Shown here in pieces: positions 15,571 through 24,129 of a stretch of 64,000 bases of DNA; within the stretch, counting starts at the first letter, position 1; every line of letters starts with the position of its first letter. Source of the DNA: Moraxellaceae bacterium (GTDB lineage: Bacteria; Pseudomonadota; Gammaproteobacteria; Pseudomonadales; Moraxellaceae); assembly GCA_024234595.1 (NCBI GenBank), contig JACKNZ010000007.1:1-64000 (forward strand), read 5' to 3'. Below the pieces are notes generated by a model. The model was not told the origin of the DNA and ran no database searches. It saw only the letters and a list, made by a program, of their open reading frames with translations. The position numbers and the translations under genes are program-made.

Positions 15571-16587
15571 TTACTTAAACTGTGCCAAAAAACGCAAATC
15601 ATTATCAAAAAACAACCGTAAATCATTGACACCATAACGTAACATCGCAAAACGCTCAACACCCATACCAAAGGCAAAACCACTGTATTTATCGCTATCA
15701 ATGCCACAGTTTTTTAACACTTGGGGGTGAACCATGCCACAACCTAATACTTCTAACCAACCTGTTTGCTTGCAAACACGGCAACCATGACCGTCACACA
15801 TCACACATTGAATATCAACTTCGGCAGAGGGTTCGGTAAAGGGAAAATACGAAGGTCGAAAACGTACTGCTAAATCTTTTTCAAAAAACACCCGTAAAAA
15901 GTTTTGAATGACACTTTTAAGCTGCGCAAAACTGACATTTTCGTCAATCAATAACCCTTCAACTTGATGAAACATTGGCGAATGGGTTAAATCTGAATCA
16001 CAACGATAGACACGGCCGGGACACACAATACGAATTGGTGGCTGCTGCTGCTCCATGACCCGAATTTGCACAGGTGAGGTATGGGTACGCAACAAACGAT
16101 GTGCATCAAAATAAAACGTGTCGTGCATGGCGCGTGCGGGGTGATGCGAAGGGATATTTAAGGCTTCAAAATTATGAAAATCATCTTCGACTTCGGGGCC
16201 ACTGGCGACCGTAAAACCTGCATGGGTAAAAAACTCGGTAATACGGTTCATGATACGAGTGACAGGATGCAAACCAGCTGGAGGCTGCCCTCTACCCGAC
16301 AAAGTCACATCAACACGCTCTGACTCTAATTGGCGTTGTAATTCTTGTGCGGCAAACGCCTGACGACGCGTTTCTAGTGCTTGGTTAATAGCCTCTCGCG
16401 CCTGATTAAGCACTGCCCCCTGCTCTTTGCGTTGTTCTGGCTCTAATTTTCCCAGACCTTTTGATAATTCTATTAACTGGCTCTTTTTGCCCAAAAACTG
16501 TACTCGTGCTTGCTCTAAAGCTTGGGCATCGGCAGCACTTTCTATCATCGCCAGTGCATCATTCACTAGCACAGTTAAATCGGTCAT
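15571..16587 (-). CDS. pheS: Phenylalanyl-tRNA synthetase alpha subunit
   Basis: A 338-residue class II synthetase subunit. The N-terminal coiled coil (residues 1-85) contacts tRNA. The catalytic core has motif 2 (FHNFEALNIPSHHPARAMHD then TFYF; PGRVYRCDSDLTHSPMFHQV) and motif 3 (YSGFAFGMGVERFAMLRYGV). Four cysteines in CVMCDGHGCRVCKQTGW give a zinc-ribbon-like loop seen in many bacterial PheS. It binds Phe and ATP and forms Phe-AMP with PheT. The start has AGGAAG five bases upstream. A terminator-like hairpin in its leader suggests attenuation. Confidence 0.95.
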   Translation of the reverse strand: MTDLTVLVNDALAMIESAADAQALEQARVQFLGKKSQLIELSKGLGKLEPEQRKEQGAVLNQAREAINQALETRRQAFAAQELQRQLESERVDVTLSGRGQPPAGLHPVTRIMNRITEFFTHAGFTVASGPEVEDDFHNFEALNIPSHHPARAMHDTFYFDAHRLLRTHTSPVQIRVMEQQQPPIRIVCPGRVYRCDSDLTHSPMFHQVEGLLIDENVSFAQLKSVIQNFLRVFFEKDLAVRFRPSYFPFTEPSAEVDIQCVMCDGHGCRVCKQTGWLEVLGCGMVHPQVLKNCGIDSDKYSGFAFGMGVERFAMLRYGVNDLRLFFDNDLRFLAQFK

Positions 16588-16596
16588 TACATCTTC

Positions 16597-16629
16597 CTAT
16601 AAAATACATAAAAAAAGGGGAATGGCCAT
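16597..16629 (-). CDS. Possible 10-codon leader ORF before pheS
   Basis: ATG at 16629 reads MAIPLFLCIL then TAG, with GGGGGAAGG just upstream as a strong ribosome site, and its stop merges into the pheS ribosome site. It spans the terminator hairpin and U run, so a translating ribosome would affect the structure, as pheM does in E. coli. However it has only one Phe codon, against five in pheM, so a Phe-sensing role is doubtful. Candidate only. Confidence 0.3.
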   Translation of the reverse strand: MAIPLFLCIL

Positions 16630-16646
16630 TAACCTTCCCCCTTTTT
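16610..16646 (-). terminator. Intrinsic terminator or attenuator between rplT and pheS
   Basis: On the minus strand GGGGAA (16640-16635) and TTCCCC (16622-16617) close a stem with internal GG/CC pairing, followed by seven U. Since pheST continues in the same direction it is either a partial terminator or an attenuator controlling synthetase expression. Confidence 0.6.
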
Positions 16647-16674
16647 AAGAGTCTAAACCAAAATTTAGACTCTT
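16647..16674 (-). other. Perfect 11-bp hairpin after rplT
   Basis: AAGAGTCTAAA and TTTAGACTCTT are perfect inverted copies around a 6-base loop, 12 bases past the rplT stop and directly before the terminator hairpin. It could stabilise the rplT mRNA 3' end or act as the first arm of an attenuator. Confidence 0.6.
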
Positions 16675-16686
16675 GATAAATAACGC

Positions 16687-17043
16687 TTAGGCGAGACTGG
16701 CTTTGGCTTTTTGAGCTAAAGCAGCAAACGCAACAGCATCATGTACAGCAATGTCAGCTAACACGCGACGGTCAACTTCGATAGAAGCCTTTTTAAGACC
16801 ATTGATTAAACGGCTGTAAGACAAACCATTTAAGCGAGCAGCCGCATTGATACGGGCAATCCACAACGCACGGAATTGACGTTTCTTTTGACGGCGGTCA
16901 CGGTAAGCATATTGACCTGCTTTGATAACCGCTTGAAAAGCAACACGATAAACACGAGAACGTGCACCGTAATAACCTTTAGCGCGATCAAGGATTTTTT
17001 TGTGACGACGATGGGCAATCACACCACGTTTTACACGAGCCAT
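16687..17043 (-). CDS. rplT: Large ribosomal subunit protein bL20
   Basis: A 118-residue basic protein of normal length: MARVKRGVIAHRRHKKILDR at the N-terminal extension that threads into 23S rRNA, then the globular C-terminal part (LSYSRLINGLKKASIEVDRR). bL20 is needed for early 50S assembly and in E. coli represses rpmI-rplT translation by binding its own mRNA. It follows rpmI by 17 bases in the usual infC-rpmI-rplT order. Confidence 0.97.
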   Translation of the reverse strand: MARVKRGVIAHRRHKKILDRAKGYYGARSRVYRVAFQAVIKAGQYAYRDRRQKKRQFRALWIARINAAARLNGLSYSRLINGLKKASIEVDRRVLADIAVHDAVAFAALAQKAKASLA

Positions 17044-17060
17044 TCTTTATCTCCAAAAAA

Positions 17061-17258
17061 TTAGGTGTTAGGCAACATACGTTGAACTGATGGCACGTCC
17101 ACAGCAGCAACCTGTGTACAACCACGCAATTGACGAATGCGCTTAGGAGATTTTTTAGTTAGAATGTGACGTTTAAACGCTTGTTTACGCTTAAAGCCAT
17201 TCGCTGTTTTTTTGAAGCGCTTTGCAGCACCACGAACGGTTTTGATTTTGGCAGACAT
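17061..17258 (-). CDS. rpmI: Large ribosomal subunit protein bL35
   Basis: A 65-residue, very basic protein of normal size with the signature KTVRGAAKRFKKTANGFKRK, then AFKRHILTKKSPKRIRQLRG. bL35 sits near the 50S exit tunnel region. It is the second gene of the infC-rpmI-rplT cluster, with a 150-base gap to infC that contains palindromic repeats. Confidence 0.97.
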   Translation of the reverse strand: MSAKIKTVRGAAKRFKKTANGFKRKQAFKRHILTKKSPKRIRQLRGCTQVAAVDVPSVQRMLPNT

Positions 17259-17310
17259 AATTACCTCGTTAAAATAAACCCTTTTAGCGTAAATTAAAAA
17301 TCCTCCCCAA

Positions 17311-17366
17311 CCCTCCTTTGAGAAAGGAGGGAGTTCCCCCTTTTGTAAAGGGGGCTAGGGGGATTC
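17311..17366. repeat. Two tandem perfect hairpins of repeat family A, between infC and rpmI
   Basis: CCCTCCTTT-GAG-AAAGGAGGG (17311-17331) is followed by CCCCCTTT-TGT-AAAGGGGG (17336-17354) and GCTAGGGGGATT. The same GGGGCTAGGGG signature occurs in the repeats at 58243 and 58847, and the first stem resembles 44881-44900. REP-like elements of this kind often protect mRNA ends; here one lies inside the infC-rpmI transcript. Confidence 0.65.
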
Positions 17367-17411
17367 AAATTCAGCCTGAGGGTAAGAAACAAACTTTTTA
17401 TGACAGAAAGT

Positions 17412-17966
17412 TTATTTCTTTTTCTTAGGCCCGATGAGCATAGACATCATACGGCCTTCCATTTTGGGATGTTGTTCAACAGTCCCAAACTCACTCAAGT
17501 CAACCTCAATGCGTTGTAGCATTTTCATGCCTAACTCTTGGTGAGCAACTTCGCGTCCGCGAAAACGCAAAGTAATTTTTGCTTTGTCCCCGTCTTCTAA
17601 AAAGCGTACCAAAGCCTTTAATTTGACTTGATAATCCGCTTCTTCAGTACCAGGACGCAGCTTAATCTCTTTAATTTGCACTTGGTGCTGCTTTTTCTTG
17701 GCATCTTTTTGTTTTTGCTTTAGCTCAAACACGTGTTTGCCGTAATCCATAATACGGCAAACTGGCGGCTCGGCATTCGGCACGATTTCTACCAAGTCTA
17801 ACTGCACTGCCTCAGCTGCTGCTAAGGCTTCTCGCAAACTGACCACACCAACTTGTTCGCCGTCTTGATTGATAAGACGCACTTCTTTGGCACGGATATC
17901 CGTATTAATCGCAGCGCGCTGCTTAGCGTCTTTGGTTTGCTGCGGTTTTTCTGGCTTGTTGTTAAT
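17412..17966 (-). CDS. infC: Translation initiation factor IF-3, probable AUU start
   Basis: About 184 residues. The N-domain carries NTDIRAKEVRLINQDGEQVG and the C-domain IKLRPGTEEADYQVKLKALV and LRFRGREVAHQELG. IF-3 keeps 30S subunits free and proofreads start codons. The ATG at 17972 overlaps the thrS stop (ATGA) but is only two bases after GGAG. The in-frame ATT at 17966 is eight bases after GGAG, an ideal distance. E. coli infC starts at AUU and uses it for autoregulation, so I choose ATT. The thrS-infC-rpmI-rplT order is normal. Confidence 0.9.
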   Translation of the reverse strand: MNNKPEKPQQTKDAKQRAAINTDIRAKEVRLINQDGEQVGVVSLREALAAAEAVQLDLVEIVPNAEPPVCRIMDYGKHVFELKQKQKDAKKKQHQVQIKEIKLRPGTEEADYQVKLKALVRFLEDGDKAKITLRFRGREVAHQELGMKMLQRIEVDLSEFGTVEQHPKMEGRMMSMLIGPKKKK

Positions 17967-17968
17967 TG

Positions 17969-19894
17969 TCATTTCTCCAAAGAAACACGGCCACGTTGTG
18001 CAATATCTGTACTTAATAATGTGGCAAAATCATCTAGACTCATACTACCTAAGTCTTTGCCACTACGAGTACGCACCGATACCGTGTTTTGTTCAACTTC
18101 ACGATCCCCAACCACTAACAGGTAAGGAATCCGCTCTAAGGTTCGTTCGCGGATTTTAAAGCCGATTTTCTCGTTTCTCAAGTCATTGATGACTCTAAAA
18201 CCCTTTGCTTGGAGCTGATTTGCCAATTTTTTTGCAGATTCGGCTTGCGTGTCGGTAATATTCATCACTACCGCTTGTACTGGTGCTAACCAAGGCGGCA
18301 ATAATCCCGCATAATGTTCAATTAAAATACCAATAAAACGCTCAAACGAACCTAAAATTGCACGGTGCAGCATCACAGGGGGACGGCGACCGTTATCTTC
18401 AGCCACAAAACTCGCCTCTAAACGAGTAGGCAAGTTAAAATCGAGCTGTAGTGTACCACATTGCCAAACACGGCCTAAACAATCTTTTAAAGAAAATTCT
18501 ATTTTTGGCCCATAAAACGCGCCTTCGCCTGCTTGCAGCTCCCATGCTAAGCCTGCATCGTCTAAGGCTTTAGCCATTGCTGCTTCGGCTTTGTCCCATA
18601 ACTCTTCGCTCCCCACCCGTTTTGCTGGGCGAGTAGAGAGTTTTAAGGCAACATCATCAAAACCAAAATCTTTGTAAACTTGCAAAGTTAAGGCAATAAA
18701 AGCTGCTGCTTCACTACCAATTTGTTCTTCGGTACAAAAAATATGTGCGTCATCTTGGGTAAAACCACGCACACGCATTAAGCCGTGTAAAGAGCCTGAT
18801 GGCTCATTACGGTGGCAAGAACCAAACTCTGCCAAACGTAACGGTAAGTCACGGTAAGATTTTAAGCCTTGGTTAAAAATCTGTACGTGACACGGACAGT
18901 TCATGGGTTTAACGGCATAATCACGGTTTTCGGAATGGGTGGTAAACATATTGTCGGCATAATTTGCCCAATGGCCAGACTTTTCCCACAAAATACGGTC
19001 AACCACTTGTGGTGTTTTGACTTCTAAATAGCCATTGTCACGTTGCACTTGACGCATATATTGTTCAAGCACTTGGTAAGTTGTCCAACCGTTAGGGTGC
19101 CAAAACACCATACCAGGGGCTTCTTCTTGCATATGGAATAAACCAAGTTGTTTACCCAATTTGCGGTGGTCACGTTTGGCGGCTTCTTCTAAACGTGTCA
19201 CATAGGCTTGCAAGTCTTTTTTATTTGCCCAACAAGTACCATAAATACGTTGTAACATGGCATTGTTGCTATCGCCGCGCCAATAAGCACCTGCCACTTT
19301 CATCAATTTAAAAGCTTTTAATTTGCCCAAAGACGGTACATGAGGCCCTCGACACAGGTCGATAAAATCCGCTTGGCGGTAAAAAGATAAATCTTGCTCG
19401 GTATCAATGCTGCTAATAATTTCGACTTTATATTGTTCGCCCATCTCCTCAAATAGTTTTACTGCATCATCACGAGACATTAATGAGCGTACAACAGGCG
19501 TATCTTTGGCAGCTAACTCCTCCATGCGTTTTTCAATTTTTGCTAAGTCTTCGGTGGTAAATGCCCGTTCAAAAGCAAAGTCATAATAAAAGCCGTCTTC
19601 GATGACAGGGCCAATGGTCACTTGCGCGCTGGGAAATAACTCTTTGACGGCCATGGCTAGTAAGTGGGCGCAAGAATGGCGTAAGACTTCTAAACCATCG
19701 GCATCTTTTTCGGTGACAATACTTAAATTAACATCTTGAGTAATTAGGTAAGAAGTATCTAATAATTGACCATTGATTTTGCCAGCTAAAGCGGCTTTGG
19801 CTAATCCTGCGCCAATATTGGCGGCAACATCAGCAATAGTCACCGCTTGGTCAAAAGTACGTTGTGACCCATCTGGGAGAGTAATAATAGGCAT
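17969..19894 (-). CDS. thrS: Threonyl-tRNA synthetase
   Basis: A 641-residue class II synthetase of normal length. In order: the TGS domain (ITLPDGSQRTFDQAVTIADV), the editing domain with HSCAHLLAMAVKELFP and its zinc/His cluster, the catalytic core with zinc ligands (MNCPCHVQIF, then motif 2 EFGSCHRNEPSGSLHGLMRV and motif 3 PVMLHRAILGSFERFIGILI), and a C-terminal anticodon domain (VVMNITDTQAESAKKLANQL). It charges tRNA-Thr. The leader carries two stem-loops that mimic the tRNA-Thr anticodon arm, so translational self-repression as in E. coli is likely. Confidence 0.97.
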   Translation of the reverse strand: MPIITLPDGSQRTFDQAVTIADVAANIGAGLAKAALAGKINGQLLDTSYLITQDVNLSIVTEKDADGLEVLRHSCAHLLAMAVKELFPSAQVTIGPVIEDGFYYDFAFERAFTTEDLAKIEKRMEELAAKDTPVVRSLMSRDDAVKLFEEMGEQYKVEIISSIDTEQDLSFYRQADFIDLCRGPHVPSLGKLKAFKLMKVAGAYWRGDSNNAMLQRIYGTCWANKKDLQAYVTRLEEAAKRDHRKLGKQLGLFHMQEEAPGMVFWHPNGWTTYQVLEQYMRQVQRDNGYLEVKTPQVVDRILWEKSGHWANYADNMFTTHSENRDYAVKPMNCPCHVQIFNQGLKSYRDLPLRLAEFGSCHRNEPSGSLHGLMRVRGFTQDDAHIFCTEEQIGSEAAAFIALTLQVYKDFGFDDVALKLSTRPAKRVGSEELWDKAEAAMAKALDDAGLAWELQAGEGAFYGPKIEFSLKDCLGRVWQCGTLQLDFNLPTRLEASFVAEDNGRRPPVMLHRAILGSFERFIGILIEHYAGLLPPWLAPVQAVVMNITDTQAESAKKLANQLQAKGFRVINDLRNEKIGFKIRERTLERIPYLLVVGDREVEQNTVSVRTRSGKDLGSMSLDDFATLLSTDIAQRGRVSLEK

Positions 19895-19927
19895 TTTTAA
19901 TTTTCCTTTGGCTATCTGTTAGCAGTG

Positions 19928-20033
19928 GTGACTAATACCAATAGTCACATAACGTCGAGACCGCTCCAACAACAAGACTGTTCTTTATCATAGGCATATT
20001 ATCCCCCATACCAGTAGGAGTTTCTTAATATGC
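19928..20033 (-). promoter_or_regulatory. thrS translational operator with two tRNA-Thr anticodon-like arms
   Basis: The arm nearest thrS is GTGACTA-TTGGTAT-TAGTCAC (19948-19928 on the minus strand): a perfect 7-bp stem with a 7-base loop. That loop reads like a tRNA-Thr(GGU) anticodon loop (UUGGUAA in E. coli, from memory). Further upstream CTCCTA-CTGGTA-TGGGGG (20020-20003) forms a second arm with GGU, closed by GCATATT/AATATGC (20033-20027 with 20000-19994). E. coli thrS mRNA has the same two-arm layout, bound by ThrRS to block translation. Structure is seen; function is by analogy. Confidence 0.7.
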
Positions 20034-20079
20034 GCCAATAAAGAATATACAAGGCAGGGCGAAGCCCCGAAGTGTAATG

Positions 20080-23000
20080 CTAAAACTTAAAGTTGTAAAA
20101 TAAATCTAAGGCACTTTCGAGCGAAGAAACCGCTTCTAAATACAAATTCTTGGTCAATTTATAGCGTAGCGTCACTTTGTTGACAGGCGTAAACACACCC
20201 ACACCGTAACGCAAATACAAACTAGGGGTTAAATAACCTGATACGGTAAATTGAGCATCATCGCCGCTACCTTCGGCATTTAAGGTCACATCTTTAACCC
20301 CTAAAGCCGTGCCAATACCACTGGCTAAGCCTTGTCCACCTTTAACACCTAAACTTAAAGCAGCCGAAGCCAATAATGCGCCATCATTATTGCTTGTGTC
20401 ACTCTGATTTAAAATCGCCAGTTGACCGTCTTGATATAAAGGACGACCTAGTAACAAATAACCCAACATTTCGTCTTGGCTCATGGGGGTATCGGCAAAT
20501 AAAGTTAAATTGGGCAAATTGGCTCTGCCGTCAACACGCACACCCACTATTTTTCCATCTACTTCTTTAATTGCTTCAATCGCTAAAGCGGGCTGAGAGA
20601 TAGAACCTGCAAATAATATTTGTCCTTGACGAATATTTAACCGTTGGCCATAGGCTTCGTATTTTGCCTCTTTGTCGAGCTGAATTTCCCCAATCGCTTG
20701 CATCCCTCGCTGTTTTTGCTGCTTTAATTTAAGGTTACCTAATAATTTACTTTGTAAGCCAAAGCCATTAAAAAAGACTTTATCGCCCATCACCAATTCA
20801 ATATCGGTATTGATATCCCATTGTTTGGTCGTTTTTTTGACAACAACTCGCTTTTTATTCAACCAATCAACGACACGCACATCTGCTGACAGGGGTACGG
20901 CATTATTGGCTAAAGTTTGTGGTTGTAATAAAGCTTCCTCCACCAAGGCATCGCCTTTAATATCCACTAGATATGGCTGTATATTGAGCTTAATATTGGG
21001 ACTGACTTTGGCGGTAAATAAGGGCTTTTGCACCAAATCAATATGTTGTCCTTCGACATTTAGCTGCAAGTTTGGCACATCTTCACGCCATTGGGCATTG
21101 CCTTGTAAAGTAGCAGTACCGCCACCGCTTTTTAATGCTCCCTTAATCGTGGCATTTTTACCCCGAATACTCGCTTCAATATTAGTTTGGCTAACATCAA
21201 TAGCGTTATTTTTAGCGAGGATTTCGCCATCTTTTAAACTAAATTCGCCATAAAAATCAAGACGGGTGATTTCGCCAGTTAAACCACCTGACAAATTGAT
21301 TTCACCTGCCAAGTGGCGCATATTGGGCATAAATGGTTTCAAAATCGCTAAATTTACTTTTTCTAACAACATCGCGCCATTCATTTGATAGGGGCTAGAT
21401 TGTGGGTCAATGCGCGCATCAATATAACCTTGTCCCATATTAGGAGCTTGCATATCAAAACGTACCGCAATGTGATTATCTTCGTTATTATGTGCCGTTA
21501 AACGTAATTGATGATACGGCAAAGTGATTGCGTCACCTTCTTCTTGGGCTAAACCAATTTCTCCATTGTTGGTCACCAGCCGAGCATTTAACTGTGGTAA
21601 TTGGTTGGCTTGCCAATCAACGGTGGCTTGTCCTTCTAAACTGCCTTGCCATGCTAAATCTTCGGGCAACAACGCCGATAAACGACTAATTTCTAAATCT
21701 TTTAAAGCAATATTGATATGAGCTTGTTGAGGGCTAAGCGTTAAATTATCTTGATTGCATAATTGCGCTTGCTCCGCCAACCAACAATGCTCACTGGCGA
21801 GGACTTGTTTTTTGGCTGTACTCCACACTAAGTCGAATGGATTTTGTAGTATCCACAAAAAATCCCCCACTTTAACTAAACCACTATTGCTTTGTCCTTG
21901 CCAATTTAATTGAGAATCTAATGCCCCCTGCAACGCTCCTTCTGCCACTACAGGTTGCGCTAATAATTGCCATATGAGTTGATGATTATCTTGTGTTCCT
22001 TTGATGGCAATCGCTGCATCTGGCACGATACGTTCGGCAAATGCCATATTGTGCACAGTCATTTGCAAGTCACTTTGTTGTTGACCTAACTGATTAAGTT
22101 TTCCTGCTAATGCTATATTATCAATAGCAATTTTATTATCAAAACCAAACTCTTTACCATGTAAATCAATGGTCATTGACGGATGTTGATGTTCTCCCTG
22201 TACGATTAACTGACCATGCACTTGACCTTGTGTTTTTGCTGATAGTTGAGCCATATCCTCTAACTGCACATCTGCCACCAAACTCCATGTATTAGCCGCT
22301 AAACCACCATTTAATGAAAGCTTATTTTGTCCCCATGTTAGCTCAGTTTGCTGGCTGTCAAAAGTAGGAAGATTGGCTAACGCGAATGGTTTAATTTCAA
22401 TATTAAATTGTTTAGAATCAATTTGTAATGGAGTATTATTAAAGTAACTTGTTAATTTAGTTTGAGATAATTGGAGTTGTTTAGAATGAGGCTGCCACTG
22501 GCCTGACAGTTGGGTATTTCCTGTTAAAACGGCAGTCACAGTCGGCTGCCATGCGCTGATATCTAACTGTTGTAATTGAAGTTGACTATCCCACGTTAAA
22601 CCATGAAGCCAAGCTAATTGCCCTGTTGCTTGTAGTGCACCACTCTCACCCTGATAATTGAGATGATTAACGGTTAATTGTTGTTTATTACCTTGCGCCT
22701 GTAGCTGCCAATCTCCTTGAGGCGTTTTACTGCTTTGCATAGCGGTTTGTAGCTGGACACGATAATTGTCAGGTGTGCCTTGATAATGAAGTTGTCCGTG
22801 CTGACTCTCGACATTGCTTAACGCGGGCAAGCTACGCTTAACAGCTTGCCACGATGCTTGAAGTTGTTGTTTGCCTTGCCAATGCCAAAACCAAGTATCA
22901 CTTTGTTGTTGAATTTGCCATTGCTCTTGCTGTGCTAATTGGCTATTGAGAGTGACTGCCGAATGACTGGCACTTGCCTCCCCTTTAGTTTGTATATTGC

Positions 23001-24129
23001 CTGATAACACGGGTAAATAATGTTGTACCACAGGCCATTTGTTGGATAAGTCAACACCTGACCATTGACTATTGATATCCCATGTAATGCCTTTTCCTTT
23101 TGGCCACGCGACTTCGCCTTGTAAGCTCAGTAGCCCGCCTAATAAAGTACGAGCCTCTAAAGGTTGTAATTGTATTTTGTGCCAATCCGTTTGCGCAAAA
23201 GCACGATACTCACCTTGTGGTAATAATTGACTTTGCAAGTCGGTATTTAGCACCATACTCAGTTGATGTTTAGTACCATTTAATTGTAATTGTCCAGATT
23301 TACTATGGAAATTTTGCTCCGTTAACCAAGGAAAGTTGAGCTTGCCCCAACGTAAAGTAGCGATGTAATCCAAGCTTGGCTCTAATAAATTTACTGTGCC
23401 ATTTAGCGCAACAGGCAAATCGTGAGCCAACAAATGAAGCTGTAATGCACCAAAATCGCCTTCTCCCTGTATATGTACTGGCTTTAATTGTTTATGTTGC
23501 CAAAATTTGGCTTGTATTAAACCCTGTGCAGCGATGGGATAATCATCTTGAGTATAGAGTTTACCCTGTAACTGGGTATTAAATTGGGGGTGTATAAACT
23601 CCAAAAAGCCAATATCTAACTGTGTGTGATACCACGAGGACGAGGCTAAAGCCAATCGTTCAACTGGAATAATAAAACCGCGTTTATTGATTTGAGACTG
23701 GGTTAATAGCCCATCATCTAGCACAATACGCAAAGGAATATTGAGAAATTTAAGATGAGTACGGCCAGTTTTGGGCGGTGCGTGTAATACCAAGTTAACG
23801 CCTTGACCATGTAATTGGTTAACACGCAACTCTTTGGCTAACAATGCTGTCCACGTTAATTTTAGCTGTATATTTTGTGCGTCTAAATAAAAGGTTTTGC
23901 CCGTAAATCTAAAGTTTTTTAGTCGCACTCCCTCTATTAAAGTTCCGTCTATCACCTCAAACTTAACCAGTTTTTGCAGTTGCACCACTTTTTCGAGCAA
24001 CCAACGCGAACCAGAGGCACTATGTGCCAACAGCACCAACACCGACCATGCCACAAACAATAGCAACAGTACCGCCACCAATAGATGACTAAGACTACGC
24101 CAAATAAATAACGTGCTTTTTTTGAGCAT
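20080..24129 (-). CDS. tamB: TamB, inner-membrane-anchored AsmA-like intermembrane bridge
   Basis: A 1349-residue protein. An N-terminal membrane anchor spans about residues 8-35 (LLVAVLLLLFVAWSVLVLLA). A very long beta-rich, Gln-rich repeat region forms the lipid-conducting groove, and the C-terminal TamB/DUF490 domain ends in YNFKF (LPNLTLFADTPMSQDEMLGY, LNAEGSGDDAQFTVSGYLTP). TamB works with TamA in outer-membrane biogenesis and phospholipid transport between membranes. The start codon follows the tamA stop with no gap (TAA|ATG), so the two are coupled. The family is about 1260 residues in E. coli; this one is slightly longer. Confidence 0.92.
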   Translation of the reverse strand: MLKKSTLFIWRSLSHLLVAVLLLLFVAWSVLVLLAHSASGSRWLLEKVVQLQKLVKFEVIDGTLIEGVRLKNFRFTGKTFYLDAQNIQLKLTWTALLAKELRVNQLHGQGVNLVLHAPPKTGRTHLKFLNIPLRIVLDDGLLTQSQINKRGFIIPVERLALASSSWYHTQLDIGFLEFIHPQFNTQLQGKLYTQDDYPIAAQGLIQAKFWQHKQLKPVHIQGEGDFGALQLHLLAHDLPVALNGTVNLLEPSLDYIATLRWGKLNFPWLTEQNFHSKSGQLQLNGTKHQLSMVLNTDLQSQLLPQGEYRAFAQTDWHKIQLQPLEARTLLGGLLSLQGEVAWPKGKGITWDINSQWSGVDLSNKWPVVQHYLPVLSGNIQTKGEASASHSAVTLNSQLAQQEQWQIQQQSDTWFWHWQGKQQLQASWQAVKRSLPALSNVESQHGQLHYQGTPDNYRVQLQTAMQSSKTPQGDWQLQAQGNKQQLTVNHLNYQGESGALQATGQLAWLHGLTWDSQLQLQQLDISAWQPTVTAVLTGNTQLSGQWQPHSKQLQLSQTKLTSYFNNTPLQIDSKQFNIEIKPFALANLPTFDSQQTELTWGQNKLSLNGGLAANTWSLVADVQLEDMAQLSAKTQGQVHGQLIVQGEHQHPSMTIDLHGKEFGFDNKIAIDNIALAGKLNQLGQQQSDLQMTVHNMAFAERIVPDAAIAIKGTQDNHQLIWQLLAQPVVAEGALQGALDSQLNWQGQSNSGLVKVGDFLWILQNPFDLVWSTAKKQVLASEHCWLAEQAQLCNQDNLTLSPQQAHINIALKDLEISRLSALLPEDLAWQGSLEGQATVDWQANQLPQLNARLVTNNGEIGLAQEEGDAITLPYHQLRLTAHNNEDNHIAVRFDMQAPNMGQGYIDARIDPQSSPYQMNGAMLLEKVNLAILKPFMPNMRHLAGEINLSGGLTGEITRLDFYGEFSLKDGEILAKNNAIDVSQTNIEASIRGKNATIKGALKSGGGTATLQGNAQWREDVPNLQLNVEGQHIDLVQKPLFTAKVSPNIKLNIQPYLVDIKGDALVEEALLQPQTLANNAVPLSADVRVVDWLNKKRVVVKKTTKQWDINTDIELVMGDKVFFNGFGLQSKLLGNLKLKQQKQRGMQAIGEIQLDKEAKYEAYGQRLNIRQGQILFAGSISQPALAIEAIKEVDGKIVGVRVDGRANLPNLTLFADTPMSQDEMLGYLLLGRPLYQDGQLAILNQSDTSNNDGALLASAALSLGVKGGQGLASGIGTALGVKDVTLNAEGSGDDAQFTVSGYLTPSLYLRYGVGVFTPVNKVTLRYKLTKNLYLEAVSSLESALDLFYNFKF

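Noticed and set aside
20025..20052. thrS promoter TTGTAT-N16-TATTAA on the minus strand
   Set aside because: It would start transcription inside the 5' strand of the upstream arm, removing part of the proposed operator; read-through from tamB or another start is as likely.
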